64,000 nucleotides of DNA. It comes from Rhodopseudomonas palustris. Its GTDB lineage: Bacteria > Pseudomonadota > Alphaproteobacteria > Rhizobiales > Xanthobacteraceae. Where the stretch lies: assembly GCF_034479375.1 (NCBI RefSeq), contig NZ_CP140155.1:1984001-2048000 (forward strand). The letters are read 5' to 3'. Each line of letters starts with the position of its first letter. Positions within the stretch are counted from its first letter, which is position 1. Below are positions 33,649-42,860 of the stretch, one piece after another. The notes under the pieces are model-generated. The model ran no database searches. It saw only the letters and a program-made list of their open reading frames with translations, and was not told the DNA's origin. Position numbers and translations under genes: made by a program.

Positions 33649-36600
33649 TCACCAAAGATAGCGCAGCGTTGCCGTGCCGGCGTAGGTCTGAGCATGCGCG
33701 GCGAACTCGCCGTCGAATTTGGCACTGAGTGCGAGGCCTCCGGCGAAGCGCAACTCGGCGCCCACCGAGGTGAGGCCGGAATCGCGTGTGGGCGCCGCTC
33801 CGTTGACGACGAAGCTCGCCCCCGGCAGCGCCTGGAAGGTCGCGGTCAGCGAGGGATCGCTGACCCAGTCGTGCGCATAGGCCAACTTCGCCCGCAGTGT
33901 CAGCAGTGAACCAGAGTCGAGTGCGACGCTGCGATCGAGCCGCGCACCTGCCTCACCGCGGGTATCGCTGGCGCTGCGGCTCGCATAGCCGAGGCCGAAC
34001 AGGCCGGCGGGGCTGGTCTCGCTGTAAGAGGGCGTGTCGAACCATTGCGCGTTCACCGCCGCATAGGGCGTCACCGCGACGAACGGCGCCGCGAAGCGCC
34101 AGCCCGCCTCGAGCCGGCCACCGTAGCTCTGCGCGTTGAAGCTGGCGGTGCTGCGCGTCGCCGCAAACGACATGCGGTCGGTCGACATCCAGTGATTGGC
34201 GAACGCCAGCGAGGCGGCGAGATAGGCCGGGCCCGATGTCGTCCTGGCGTTGATGCCGACCTGGAAGGCATCGCTGCGGCCGCTGCCGAGGCCCTGCCCG
34301 AGATTCCAACTGCTCTGCCCGCCCGCCAGCGCAAAGCCGAGCCGGGTGAACGGCGAGAGCTGATAGTCCGCGCCCGCAGCAACCCCGCCGGCACGCGAGG
34401 TCAGATCGTTGCTGCCGATCGCCGCATCGCCGGCAATACGGCTGCCGCCGCCATAGGCCGCTCCCCACAGGCTCCAGCGCGGCTCATAGGCTGGTGCCGG
34501 GCGCGGCGGCGCCTTGGTGATCGCCGCATAGGCCGAGGCGACGCCCGCCGGCAGCGGCGGACGTTCCGGCGCATAGCCGAGCGCGCCGGCGCCCTCGCCT
34601 TCGGAGCGCCCATCGACGAACGGATCGGTCATCAGGCCGAGGAACGCCGTTCCCATCTGGAACGCGCTCTGCTGGGCGCCGGTCGCCGGCTCGCCGGAGA
34701 GCTGGGTCAACGCGTTGGCGAGGGTCTGGCCGGTCAGACCGAACACGCCGACGAAGCCCGGCGGCAGCGTGCCGCCGGCGTTGAAGTAACCGTTGAGCGC
34801 ATTGGCGACGCCGCGCGGGTTGAGGCCGAAGCCGGCGGTGTCGCCGAGCCTGGCCTGCAGCTTCAGCGTCACGCTGTTCGGCGTGGAGTAGTCGAGACGG
34901 GCGGTGAATCCGGTCGGCAGGCCGGAGCTCGTCAGCGCGTCGAAGCTCCCGGTCCGGCTGGAAGCCGTGAGAATGGTGTAGTCCTTGCTGAGATAGCTGC
35001 CCGGCGCAAAAACCGCCAGCACGTTGCCGGCCAGCGTCGCCGTTCCGCTGATCGTCGAGGACGCGGCCGATGGATTGATCTGAACCAGATACAGCGCGCC
35101 CGACTGGAACGCGAGATTGCCGGCCACATGCAACGTCGTCCCGGCGACACCGGAGCCCGGCGCCAGGGTGCCGCCGTTCGCCACCGTGAGGCTGCCGACC
35201 GTGCCGGTGCCGGCCAGCGTCGCGCCGCCGGCGACCGTGGTCGCCGAATTGGCGATCGAGCCGTTCACCACCAGCGTGCCGCCGTTGATCGTGGTCGCGC
35301 CCGAATAGGTGTTGGTGCCGGTCAGCGTCTCGCGACCCGCTGCGAGCGTCAGCCCGCCCGTGCCGGTGAGCGCGCCGGCAAAGCTGCCCGTCGCATTCGC
35401 CAGCGTCAGCGTCCTGTTACCAAGCGCAACGCTGCTCCCGGCGGCACCGGCCAGCGTCGCGATGGTGGCGCCGGCGGTGGCGCCGGAGATATCGAACGCC
35501 GCGCCCGTGCCGACGCTGACGCCGCTCGACGCAGCGATGCTGCCGGCGCCGCTCAGCGCCAGCGTGCCGGCTGCGACTGTGGTGCCGCCCGAATAGCTGT
35601 TGGCGCCGGTCAGCGTCTCGGTGCCGCCGGCGATGGTAAGGCCGCCCGTGCCGGTGATCTGCCCGGCGAACGTCGTGGAGGCATTCGCAAGCGTCAGGGA
35701 CTTGCTACCGAGCGCGACCGTCGCCCCGGCGACGCCGGCCAGCGTCGTGATGGTCGCGCCAGCGTTTGTGCCGGAGATATCGAACGCCGCGCCCGAGGCA
35801 ATGCTGACGCCGCTCGACGCCGCGATGCTGCCCGCGCCGCTCAGCGCCAGCGTGCCGGCATTGATCAGCGTGGCGCCGGTGTAGGCATTCGCCGCCGCCA
35901 GCACCAGCGAGCCCGCGCCGGTTTTGGTCAGGCCGCCGCTGCCGGTCAGGCCGGTGGCGAAGGTGACGTTGTTGCCGTTGGTATCGAAGCTGCCGCCATG
36001 GCTGCCGAGGGCGGCGAGCCGCGCGGAGATGTCGGTCGTGGTGCCGGTCGCCCATTGCAGGCCGCCGCCGTCGAGCGCGATCAGCCCGGTGCCGAAATTG
36101 TTGGCGGCATTGAAGTTGATCAGGCCGCCCGTGACCAGGGTGCCGCCCGAATAGGTGTTGACGCCCGACAGCACCAGCGTGCCGGGACCGAGCATCTCGA
36201 GGAAACCCGGCGAACCACCGTCGGCGATTAGACCCGAAATGGTCTGCGTGGTGCCGGCCGCCGGCGTGAAAATCGGATCGCCGCTGATCGTGATGTTGTT
36301 GGCGATCGTATAATTGCCGCCGGTGAAGGCGAGCGTCGTGCCGGCCGCGAGCGCCAACGTGCCGGAGCCGAGCGCGTTGGCACTGGCGATGGTCAGCGTT
36401 CCGCTGGCCAAATTGACGGCGCCGGTGAAGCCGCCTGCGCTTGTGCTCAGCGTCAGCTTGTGCGTCCCCGCATCGACGATGAGGGTTCCGGATCCGGTAA
36501 GGTTGGTGGTGAAAGGAATTCCAAATGATGCGTCGACGCCGGCGCTTCTCTGGTCGATCGTCAGATTGGCCCCGGCTTCGATAACGACATTGCCGTTGAT

Positions 36601-37485
36601 GAAGGAGCCGGGCAGGAGTTGAAGAACACTGGAGCCGCTCACGAAATCGATCGCCTTGCGGCTGGTGCCGTTGCCGCCCGAGATGGTCCCGGCATTGAGG
36701 ATCGTCAGATTGCTGCCGACAACGGCGGTCCCGGCCTTGGCGCTGGTCGTACTGCCGCCATAGATGGAGCCATAGTTCTCGAGAATGCCGCCGGCGGTGA
36801 AGAGGACGCCAATGCCGCCATCGCCATTTGCACCATTCGTACCGAGACCGCCGCCGGTGCCGCCGCCATTACCCCCGGCGCCGCCGGAGATCGTTCCGTT
36901 ATTTGTGAGCGTGAGAGCGGTGGTTTCAACGACGCCGTAACCGCCAGCGCCGCCGCCACCGCCGCCACCGCCGCCCAGACCCGACGCGGACGTAAGGCCG
37001 GCGCCACCGCTGCCGCCGATGCCGCCGCTAACCGTGACGCCCACGGATACGGACGTGATACCGGTAGCGCCGTTCGTGCCGCCGGTGCCACCGGCGCCAC
37101 CCGATGCTGCGCCGCTGCCGTCGCGGCCGCCGGCACCCCCGGCACCGCCGCCGGCAGCGCCACCGCCGCCACCGCCGCCGCCGTAATCGCCAGTGCCATC
37201 CTGACCGTCGCTGCCGGCCTGACCGCTATATCCCGTAGCGCCGGCGCCACCAGGGCCAACGGTTCCTGTGCCACTGAAACTGCCGGTGCCGAGGCCGCCG
37301 GTGCCGCCGTCCGCCAGCGCTGGACGTGATAGTCCCAAAGCAAGGACAATGACGACCGAAGACAACGCGGTGCCGCTCAACAGCTCGGCATTTAGCCTCA
37401 CTTTGTACCTTACGCCCGCAAACGACTTTGCCATACGCCACAGCATTCCATGTCTTCCGTTTGTCAGAGTGGCTTCGTCTTTCAC
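33649..37485 (-). CDS. Autotransporter with Gly-rich and repeat-containing passenger
   Basis: 1278 residues from GTG at 37485 (ATGs at codons 14 and 18 are possible). Long leader ending ELLSGTALSSVVIVLALGLS-RPALA. The passenger opens with a glycine-rich segment (about 60-200), then beta-helix repeats with passenger-associated LxxxGTNTYSGGT-like units, including two near-identical 96-residue repeats (offset 288 bp, about 35290-35865). The C-terminal domain (about 1005-1278) is a type V beta-barrel (WSLWGAAYGGGSRIAG, GAELRFAGGLALSAKFDGEF) ending TLRYLW with terminal Trp. Surface adhesin or aggregation role by family. A broken relative lies immediately upstream. Confidence 0.9.
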   Translation of the reverse strand: MKDEATLTNGRHGMLWRMAKSFAGVRYKVRLNAELLSGTALSSVVIVLALGLSRPALADGGTGGLGTGSFSGTGTVGPGGAGATGYSGQAGSDGQDGTGDYGGGGGGGGAAGGGAGGAGGRDGSGAASGGAGGTGGTNGATGITSVSVGVTVSGGIGGSGGAGLTSASGLGGGGGGGGGAGGYGVVETTALTLTNNGTISGGAGGNGGGTGGGLGTNGANGDGGIGVLFTAGGILENYGSIYGGSTTSAKAGTAVVGSNLTILNAGTISGGNGTSRKAIDFVSGSSVLQLLPGSFINGNVVIEAGANLTIDQRSAGVDASFGIPFTTNLTGSGTLIVDAGTHKLTLSTSAGGFTGAVNLASGTLTIASANALGSGTLALAAGTTLAFTGGNYTIANNITISGDPIFTPAAGTTQTISGLIADGGSPGFLEMLGPGTLVLSGVNTYSGGTLVTGGLINFNAANNFGTGLIALDGGGLQWATGTTTDISARLAALGSHGGSFDTNGNNVTFATGLTGSGGLTKTGAGSLVLAAANAYTGATLINAGTLALSGAGSIAASSGVSIASGAAFDISGTNAGATITTLAGVAGATVALGSKSLTLANASTTFAGQITGTGGLTIAGGTETLTGANSYSGGTTVAAGTLALSGAGSIAASSGVSVGTGAAFDISGATAGATIATLAGAAGSSVALGNRTLTLANATGSFAGALTGTGGLTLAAGRETLTGTNTYSGATTINGGTLVVNGSIANSATTVAGGATLAGTGTVGSLTVANGGTLAPGSGVAGTTLHVAGNLAFQSGALYLVQINPSAASSTISGTATLAGNVLAVFAPGSYLSKDYTILTASSRTGSFDALTSSGLPTGFTARLDYSTPNSVTLKLQARLGDTAGFGLNPRGVANALNGYFNAGGTLPPGFVGVFGLTGQTLANALTQLSGEPATGAQQSAFQMGTAFLGLMTDPFVDGRSEGEGAGALGYAPERPPLPAGVASAYAAITKAPPRPAPAYEPRWSLWGAAYGGGSRIAGDAAIGSNDLTSRAGGVAAGADYQLSPFTRLGFALAGGQSSWNLGQGLGSGRSDAFQVGINARTTSGPAYLAASLAFANHWMSTDRMSFAATRSTASFNAQSYGGRLEAGWRFAAPFVAVTPYAAVNAQWFDTPSYSETSPAGLFGLGYASRSASDTRGEAGARLDRSVALDSGSLLTLRAKLAYAHDWVSDPSLTATFQALPGASFVVNGAAPTRDSGLTSVGAELRFAGGLALSAKFDGEFAAHAQTYAGTATLRYLW

Positions 37486-37550
37486 GAAAGTGCTCGCTCA
37501 ATGTTCAGTATTCGCCGTCACCACAGATACCGCAGCGGCGCGGAGCCAAC

Positions 37551-38121
37551 TCATAATGCGAACGCGACCCGCGCTTTGGCGGTCCAGAATGTGTAGTCAG
37601 TGCCCAGGCCGCCGAACTCGCCGCCGAAGGTGATGCGTGGCCCGCCGCGAAGCTCATGGCTACACCGGATACGGCGCGCGCCGACCACGCGTCCAATGCA
37701 ACGAGCGGTGCGGTTGCGACGTCCGCCAAGCCGCTGGCGTCGGTCGCGTTTGGCGTCATAAGCTGCGGATTATCGGAAAAGCCGTCTGCGATCGCGCCGT
37801 CGACCGCGCCGGAGATGGCCTGGCCCGAGATTTGCGACACGGCCTTGGTCGCCAGAATCTGCATCGATCGCAGCTTGGTGCTGTCGGCTGGCCCACTCAC
37901 CACCTGGCTGAGCGCCGCGGACGTGGCGGCGCCCGGCGACGCCATCGCGACATCCGCCCACCCTAATGCGGCGCACAGCGATGCCAGCGCGAGGATGGCC
38001 AGCGGGGCGACAGAGACCAGCAGCCGCCATTTCGACGACCCTGCAGCGCCGGGATGCCCGCGACGGGAGCGGCACAGCAGTTCGGCTGCGGAGCGCGAAC
38101 GCGACAAAGACACGATTTTCA
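37551..38121 (-). pseudogene. Decayed autotransporter (N-terminus joined out of frame to barrel end)
   Basis: ATG at 38121 opens a frame with a leader (KWRLLVSVAPLAILALASLC) and AALSQVVSGPADSTKLRSMQ, SGQAISGAVDGAIADGFSDN, a conserved segment that normally precedes the barrel of Rhizobiales autotransporters. After about 150 residues the frame continues into nonsense, but another frame from about 37658 to the stop at 37551 reads RGGPRITFGGEFGGLGTDYT then FWTAKARVAFAL, a genuine barrel C-terminus. The middle of the barrel is deleted and the frame is shifted. A second short ending, APLRYLW-stop, lies at about 37520, identical in its last four residues to the intact neighbour. Confidence 0.75.
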
Positions 38122-38481
38122 TGACGACCATGGACACCGACGCGAGGCGAACTGCGCGCCGTCGCGGGCAGTTGCGCATTTCTGAGAGGGGCACCGTCGA
38201 ACGCTAGCAGCCTGTCCACCTGCCCGATGTGCCCAGCGTCTCACCGGTCCACTCCGCGGAGCATTGATGCGTCGGCAGCACATCTCTTCTCGCAAGGCGA
38301 GAAGGACGCGTCACATTCCATTCGCCAACCAACGCGCGGCTGGCGTCGTCGCGCATCTGTCGCTTGCAGGCCGATTTTGCGGTGACTACAAATCGGCTGT
38401 CAGCTTGCCGCGAAATGGCGGGTACAGAGCCACGAACAGGTCGGTTGGGCCTCGTCGGACGATGATGCAGACGAGGGAGAC
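38122..38481. other. Spacer between autotransporter remnant and AraC gene
   Basis: About 360 bp with no supported gene. It should contain the divergent promoters of the AraC-family gene and the autotransporter remnant. No clear palindrome or terminator was seen. Confidence 0.4.
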
Positions 38482-39501
38482 ATGAGCGAAATCGCGGCCG
38501 ATCCCCGCATCCTCCAGCAAACGCTGGCGGATTTGCGCGCGGCGACGACGGATATCTGCGACGTCACCCCGCTCGGCCCGCCGGCCGATTTTCACATCAC
38601 ATCGACGACCAGGCTGGCCGGCGGCTGGCTGCTGATCGACACCGCTTCGCCACCGCTGCAATACGACCGCTCCGCGGCGCACGTCGCGCGTGGCGGCCTC
38701 GATCACTATCAGTTCACGCTGTGCCTGCAGGGGCAGATGCGGTTCGCCTCCGGCCGCCGCGAGATCACGCTGCAGCCCGGCGACATCTGCCTGATCGACA
38801 TGGCGCAGCCGAACCGGACGGTGCTGACCGGCGATGGCGACCAACGCTCGAGGCTGGTCACGCTGATCGTGCCACGTCTCCTGCTGGTGCCGCGGCTGGC
38901 GCATCCGGACTCGGTGACCGCAACGCTGCTACCGGCGACCGATCGCAGAGCCCGCCTGCTCGCCGATCAGTTCGCGGTGCTGTTGCAGCAATCCGACAGC
39001 GCCAACGCGGCCGCCGACAGCAAGACCGCGGTCGAATTCATGTGCGATGTGATGGCGGAGGTCGCCGGGCGTTCGGCCGACGCCCGCGGCGCCGTCGGAC
39101 GCGCGGAGCGAGAATTGCTGCTGGCGGCGATCAAGCACCACATCGACGCCCATCTCGACACCGGCGCGCTCAGCGTCGACGGCCTGGTCCGTCGCTTTCA
39201 GGTGTCGCGCGCGAGCCTGTACAGGCTGTTCGGTCCCGACGGCGGGCTTGCGCGCTACGTCCAGGATCAAAGGCTCAATCGCGCCCTGCGCCTGCTGATT
39301 ACGCCGGGCGCGCGGGGCCAGCGTCTGATCGACCTCGCGGTCGATCTGCAGTTCAGCGGCGACTCCACCTTCGTGCGCGCCTTCCGCCGGCAGTTCGGAA
39401 TGACGCCGGGCGAGATCAGGGAGTTGTCCGAAGCCTGGCTGCGCGAGACCGGCGGCGTGCGGGGACCGGACGATCTGCTCCACCGGCTCGTCCAACGCTG
39501 A
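38482..39501 (+). CDS. AraC family transcriptional regulator
   Basis: 339 residues. An N-terminal cupin-like ligand domain (about 35-190; FTLCLQGQMRFASGRREITLQPGDICLIDM) and a C-terminal AraC/XylS double HTH (about 230-325; LSVDGLVRRFQVSRASLYRLF and SGDSTFVRAFRRQFGMTPGEIRELS). The N-terminal domain is of the AraC_binding_2 type found in regulators of aromatic or amide catabolism. The effector is unknown. The tRNA-Leu gene lies downstream on the other strand, and the M20 hydrolase/amidase genes beyond it are potential targets. Confidence 0.9.
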   Translation: MSEIAADPRILQQTLADLRAATTDICDVTPLGPPADFHITSTTRLAGGWLLIDTASPPLQYDRSAAHVARGGLDHYQFTLCLQGQMRFASGRREITLQPGDICLIDMAQPNRTVLTGDGDQRSRLVTLIVPRLLLVPRLAHPDSVTATLLPATDRRARLLADQFAVLLQQSDSANAAADSKTAVEFMCDVMAEVAGRSADARGAVGRAERELLLAAIKHHIDAHLDTGALSVDGLVRRFQVSRASLYRLFGPDGGLARYVQDQRLNRALRLLITPGARGQRLIDLAVDLQFSGDSTFVRAFRRQFGMTPGEIRELSEAWLRETGGVRGPDDLLHRLVQR

Positions 39502-39577
39502 CCAGAACTTCGCTGCGATCGCTCACCGCCATCGCGGCACGATCGGCCTGCCGGACCATTCGCCTCATCAAAGACCC

Positions 39578-39664
39578 TGGTGCGGACGGCGGGGGTCGAA
39601 CCCGCACGACGTTGCCATCGAGGGATTTTAAGTCCCTTGCGTCTACCAGTTTCGCCACGTCCGC
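39578..39664 (-). tRNA. tRNA-Leu (TAA)
   Basis: Minus strand. 7-bp acceptor stem GCGGACG/CGTCCGC, D arm GTGGCGAAACTGGTAGACGC, anticodon stem-loop GGGACTTAAAATCCC with anticodon TAA, long class II variable arm (CGATGGCAACGTCG), T arm GCGGGTTCGACCCCCGC and an encoded CCA. The long variable arm and TAA anticodon identify leucine. No integrase or duplicated tRNA end is found nearby. Confidence 0.97.
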
Positions 39665-40103
39665 ATCGGGCTCGTTCGGGCCGTCATTGCATCCGACCAC
39701 ATCGGCCGCAGGTGTCCGGTGCAAATCACCGGGCGGCCCGCGACAGGGGTGCCGTCGTGCACTGTGTCCCGAAAGCCCGCAACCGGCGCGGTGGGTCGCG
39801 GCGGTGCCTCGATCCGCGCCAGATCGCCGCATTCATAGTCGAGGGCGGGGCGCAACGCAAAGCGGGGTTGCGGGCGCGGGGGGACTGGGCGCGCGGTGCG
39901 CTTTGACATTGCCAGGCATTGTCGGGTGAGATGCTGCAAGCCCTGCGCGTCGGGCCGAGGCCGGCTCCGCCTACGTCCCGCCCGGCCCTGCGCGTGGCTT
40001 GCCGGGATCCTCGCCCGATCCAGATTCCTTGCCCGATCCTTGCATACAGGCGCTGCGACTGTTTCACCTCACGTCAACCAGACCACCAAGGGTGCTCCCA
40101 GAC
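39665..40103. other. Spacer upstream of the M20 amidohydrolase
   Basis: About 440 bp without a supported gene. A minus-strand frame (39643-39939) ends inside the tRNA and has no recognisable protein content, so it is probably noise. Nothing else is evident. Confidence 0.45.
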
Positions 40104-41276
40104 ATGCCGACCATCGACCGCATCGATGCCTTTGCCGACGAACTGACCGCGATCCGCCGCGATCTCCACATGCATCCGGAGATCGGCTTCGAGGAGGTCC
40201 GCACCTCCAACATCGTCGCCGAGAAGCTCGACCAATGGGGCATCGAGGTGCATCGCGGGCTCGGAGGCACCGGCGTGGTCGGCGTGCTGAAGGGCAACGG
40301 TGACGGCGGCCGCCGCATCGGCCTGCGCGCCGACATGGACGCGCTGCCGATGGAGGAGCACACCAATCTGGCGTGGCGCTCGACCATCCCCGGCCGCTTC
40401 CACGGCTGCGGCCATGACGCCCACACCACCATGTTGCTCGGCACCGCGCGCTATCTCGCCGAGACTCGCAATTTCGACGGCACCGTGCATTTCATCTTCC
40501 AGCCGGCCGAGGAAGGCCTCGGCGGCGCGCGCGCGATGCTGAAGGATGGGCTGTTCCAGAAATTCCCCTGCGACGAGCTCTATGGCCTGCACAACGCGCC
40601 CGACCTCGCCCATGGCGAGATCGCGATCCTGCCCGGCCCGGCGATGGCCGGCGCCGATTTCTTCGACATCACCATCTCCGGCTACGGCGCCCATGGCGCG
40701 ATGCCGGAACGCTCCAAGGACCCGGTGGTGATCGCGATGACGCTGGGGCAAGCGCTGCAGACCATCGTCAGCCGCAACGTCGATCCGCTGCAATCGGCGG
40801 TGCTGTCGATCACGCAGATCCATTCCGGCTCGGCCTACAACGTCATCCCCGGCGAAGCGCGGCTCGCCGGCACCGTCCGCGCCTTCTCCGACGACATCCG
40901 CAAGCTGGTGCGCGAGCGGATGCGGGCGCTGGCCGCCGGCATCGCGGCGGCGTTCGACGTCGAGATCAGCGTCGAGATCCGCGACATCTTCAGCGTGCTG
41001 GTGAACCAGCAGGAGCAGAGCGAGGTCGTCGCCGCGGTGGCGCGCGGCGTGGTCGGCGACGCCAACGTCAAGCTGCGCGAGCAGCCGAAGATGGGCTCCG
41101 AGGATTTCGCCGACATGCTGCAGGCGATCCCCGGCGCGTATTTCTGGGTCGGCCACGACGGCGACGTGCCGGTGCACAATCCCGGCTACGTGCTCGACGA
41201 CAAGATCCTGCCGATCGGCGCCAGCATGTTCGCCCGCATCATCGAGACCCGTCTGCCGGCGACCGCCAATGTCTGA
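40104..41276 (+). CDS. M20 family amidohydrolase (hippurate/aminoacylase-like)
   Basis: 390 residues. Metallopeptidase M20D family (hippurate hydrolase, N-acyl-amino-acid or IAA-amino-acid hydrolases). Metal ligands are visible: Cys102 and His104 in HGCGHDAHTTML, Glu136/137 in QPAEEGLGGA, His163 in GLHNAP and a late histidine in VPVHNPGY; the lid/dimer domain is about 180-300. It splits N-acyl amino acids to an acid and an amino acid. ATG at 40104 was chosen over an upstream frame start lacking family sequence. Its stop overlaps the amidase start by 8 bp, implying one transcript. Confidence 0.93.
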   Translation: MPTIDRIDAFADELTAIRRDLHMHPEIGFEEVRTSNIVAEKLDQWGIEVHRGLGGTGVVGVLKGNGDGGRRIGLRADMDALPMEEHTNLAWRSTIPGRFHGCGHDAHTTMLLGTARYLAETRNFDGTVHFIFQPAEEGLGGARAMLKDGLFQKFPCDELYGLHNAPDLAHGEIAILPGPAMAGADFFDITISGYGAHGAMPERSKDPVVIAMTLGQALQTIVSRNVDPLQSAVLSITQIHSGSAYNVIPGEARLAGTVRAFSDDIRKLVRERMRALAAGIAAAFDVEISVEIRDIFSVLVNQQEQSEVVAAVARGVVGDANVKLREQPKMGSEDFADMLQAIPGAYFWVGHDGDVPVHNPGYVLDDKILPIGASMFARIIETRLPATANV

Positions 41277-42687
41277 CGGCGTCATGAACAAGACCACCGC
41301 GCTGCACGACCTCAGCGCCACCGAGCTACTCGCCGGCTACTACGCCAAGCAGTTCTCTCCGTCCGAGGTGATCGACGACGTCATCGCGCATTCGCAGCGC
41401 TGGGAGCCGCATCTGAAGGCGCTGTACGCGTTCGATCCCGACGGCGCGCGCGATGCCGCCAAGGCGTCGACAGCGCGCTGGCGCAAGGGCGAGCCGCAGG
41501 GCGTGCTCGACGGCGTGCCGGTGACCATCAAGGAGAACGTCGCGACCAAGGGCGTGCCGATTCCGCTCGGCGTGCCGATCACCGCGCCGACGCCGGCGCC
41601 GGTCGATGCGCCGCCCGCGGCGCGGCTGCGCGAGGCCGGCGCGATCCTCTGGACCAAGACCACGATGCCGGATTTCGGCATGCTGTCGTCCGGCCTGTCG
41701 AGCTTTCACGGCGTCACCCGCAATCCGTGGGACACCACGCAAAACACCGGCGGCTCGTCCTCCGGCGCCGGCGCGGCGGGGGCTGCCGGCTACGGCCCGC
41801 TGCATCTCGGCACCGACATCGGCGGCTCGGTTCGCCTGCCGGCGAACTGGTGCGGCCTGTTCGCGCTGAAGCCGTCGCTCGGCCGCGTGCCGATCGACCC
41901 GCCTTATGTCGGCCGCTGCGCCGGGCCGATGACCCGCACCGTCGACGATTCCGCGCTGATGATGAGCGTGCTGTCGCTGCCCGATCCGCGCGACGGCATG
42001 AACCTGCCGCCGAACGATTTCGCCTGGCACGATCTGGCGACCGATCTGCGCGGCAAGACGATCGGGCTCGTCACCGATCTCGGCTTCGGCATGGCGCTGG
42101 AGGACGAGGTGCGAGCCGTCGTGCTGAGCGCCGCGCGCGCCTTCGAGGCGCAGGGCGCGGTCGTGCGCGAGGTGACGCTCGACTTCACCCGCGAGATGAT
42201 GGACGGGCTCGACAATTTCTGGCGGGCGCGGATGTGGGACGACGTGTCGAAGCTCAGCGAGGCGCAGCGCGCGCAAGTGCTGCCCTATATCGTGCGCTGG
42301 GCCGAGCGCGGCGCGGCGCTCAGCGGCGTCGAGGTGATGCGCGGCTTCAACCAGACCATGGCGGTGCGCGCGATGGCGGCGAAGCTGTTCGCCGAGATCG
42401 ATTACCTGATCTCGCCGGTGGCGCCGGTGGTGAGTTTCCCCGCCGACCTGCCCTCGCCGCTCGACGATCCGGAGATGCCGTTCGACCACATTCTCTATAC
42501 CGTGCCGTGGAATATGGCCGAGAACCCGGCGGCGTCGATCAACGGCGGCTACAGTTCGAACGGCTTTCCGATCGGCGTGCAGATCGTCGGCCGGCGGTTC
42601 GACGATCTCGGCGTGCTGCGGATGGCGAAGGCGTTCGAAGATGTTCGCGCCCCGCAGCAGCCGTGGCCGGTGCCGCCGGGCGCTTAG
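41269..42687 (+). CDS. Amidase signature family amidase
   Basis: 472 residues. The Ser-cisSer-Lys triad is present: Lys88 in VTIKEN, cis-Ser in TGGSSSGAG (about 164) and nucleophile Ser187 in GTDIGGSVRLPAN. Hydrolyses an amide to a carboxylic acid and ammonia; substrate unknown. The start ATGTCTGA overlaps the end of the M20 gene, and an ATG at codon 6 (41284) is an alternative. Together with the M20 enzyme it suggests use of amides or acyl-amino acids as a carbon/nitrogen source. Cytosolic. Confidence 0.93.
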   Translation: MSDGVMNKTTALHDLSATELLAGYYAKQFSPSEVIDDVIAHSQRWEPHLKALYAFDPDGARDAAKASTARWRKGEPQGVLDGVPVTIKENVATKGVPIPLGVPITAPTPAPVDAPPAARLREAGAILWTKTTMPDFGMLSSGLSSFHGVTRNPWDTTQNTGGSSSGAGAAGAAGYGPLHLGTDIGGSVRLPANWCGLFALKPSLGRVPIDPPYVGRCAGPMTRTVDDSALMMSVLSLPDPRDGMNLPPNDFAWHDLATDLRGKTIGLVTDLGFGMALEDEVRAVVLSAARAFEAQGAVVREVTLDFTREMMDGLDNFWRARMWDDVSKLSEAQRAQVLPYIVRWAERGAALSGVEVMRGFNQTMAVRAMAAKLFAEIDYLISPVAPVVSFPADLPSPLDDPEMPFDHILYTVPWNMAENPAASINGGYSSNGFPIGVQIVGRRFDDLGVLRMAKAFEDVRAPQQPWPVPPGA

Positions 42688-42715
42688 TCACGCGCGCGGT
42701 GTCACGTGCACAGTG

Positions 42716-42828
42716 TCATGCGCGGGCTCGACCCGCGCATCCATCTCCTTCATAAGGATGGATGGCCGGGCCTTCGCCGCGCCGACGGGGCTTCGGCCCC
42801 GCAGGCGGGTCAAGCCCGACCATGACGA
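42716..42828. repeat. Palindromic intergenic repeat, family C copy 1
   Basis: TCATGCGCGGGCTCGACCCG pairs with the later CGGGTCAAGCCCGACCATGA, with an inner ATCCATCTCCTT/AAGGATGGAT pair. A related palindrome lies at 46039-46117. Confidence 0.75.
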
Positions 42829-42860
42829 CTCATAATCAAAAACACGCTGGAGGAAACCAG

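Noticed and set aside
34045..36231. A 728-codon plus-strand frame opposite the autotransporter.
   Set aside because: Antisense to the passenger and barrel, with no ribosome site and no domain.
39643..39939. A 98-codon minus-strand frame starting MQHLTRQCLAMSKRTARP.
   Set aside because: It ends inside the tRNA-Leu gene, has proline/arginine-rich composition and no similarity pattern I know.
39578..40103. tRNA-Leu as an integration site of a genomic island.
   Set aside because: No integrase, no repeat of the tRNA 3' end and normal composition beyond it.
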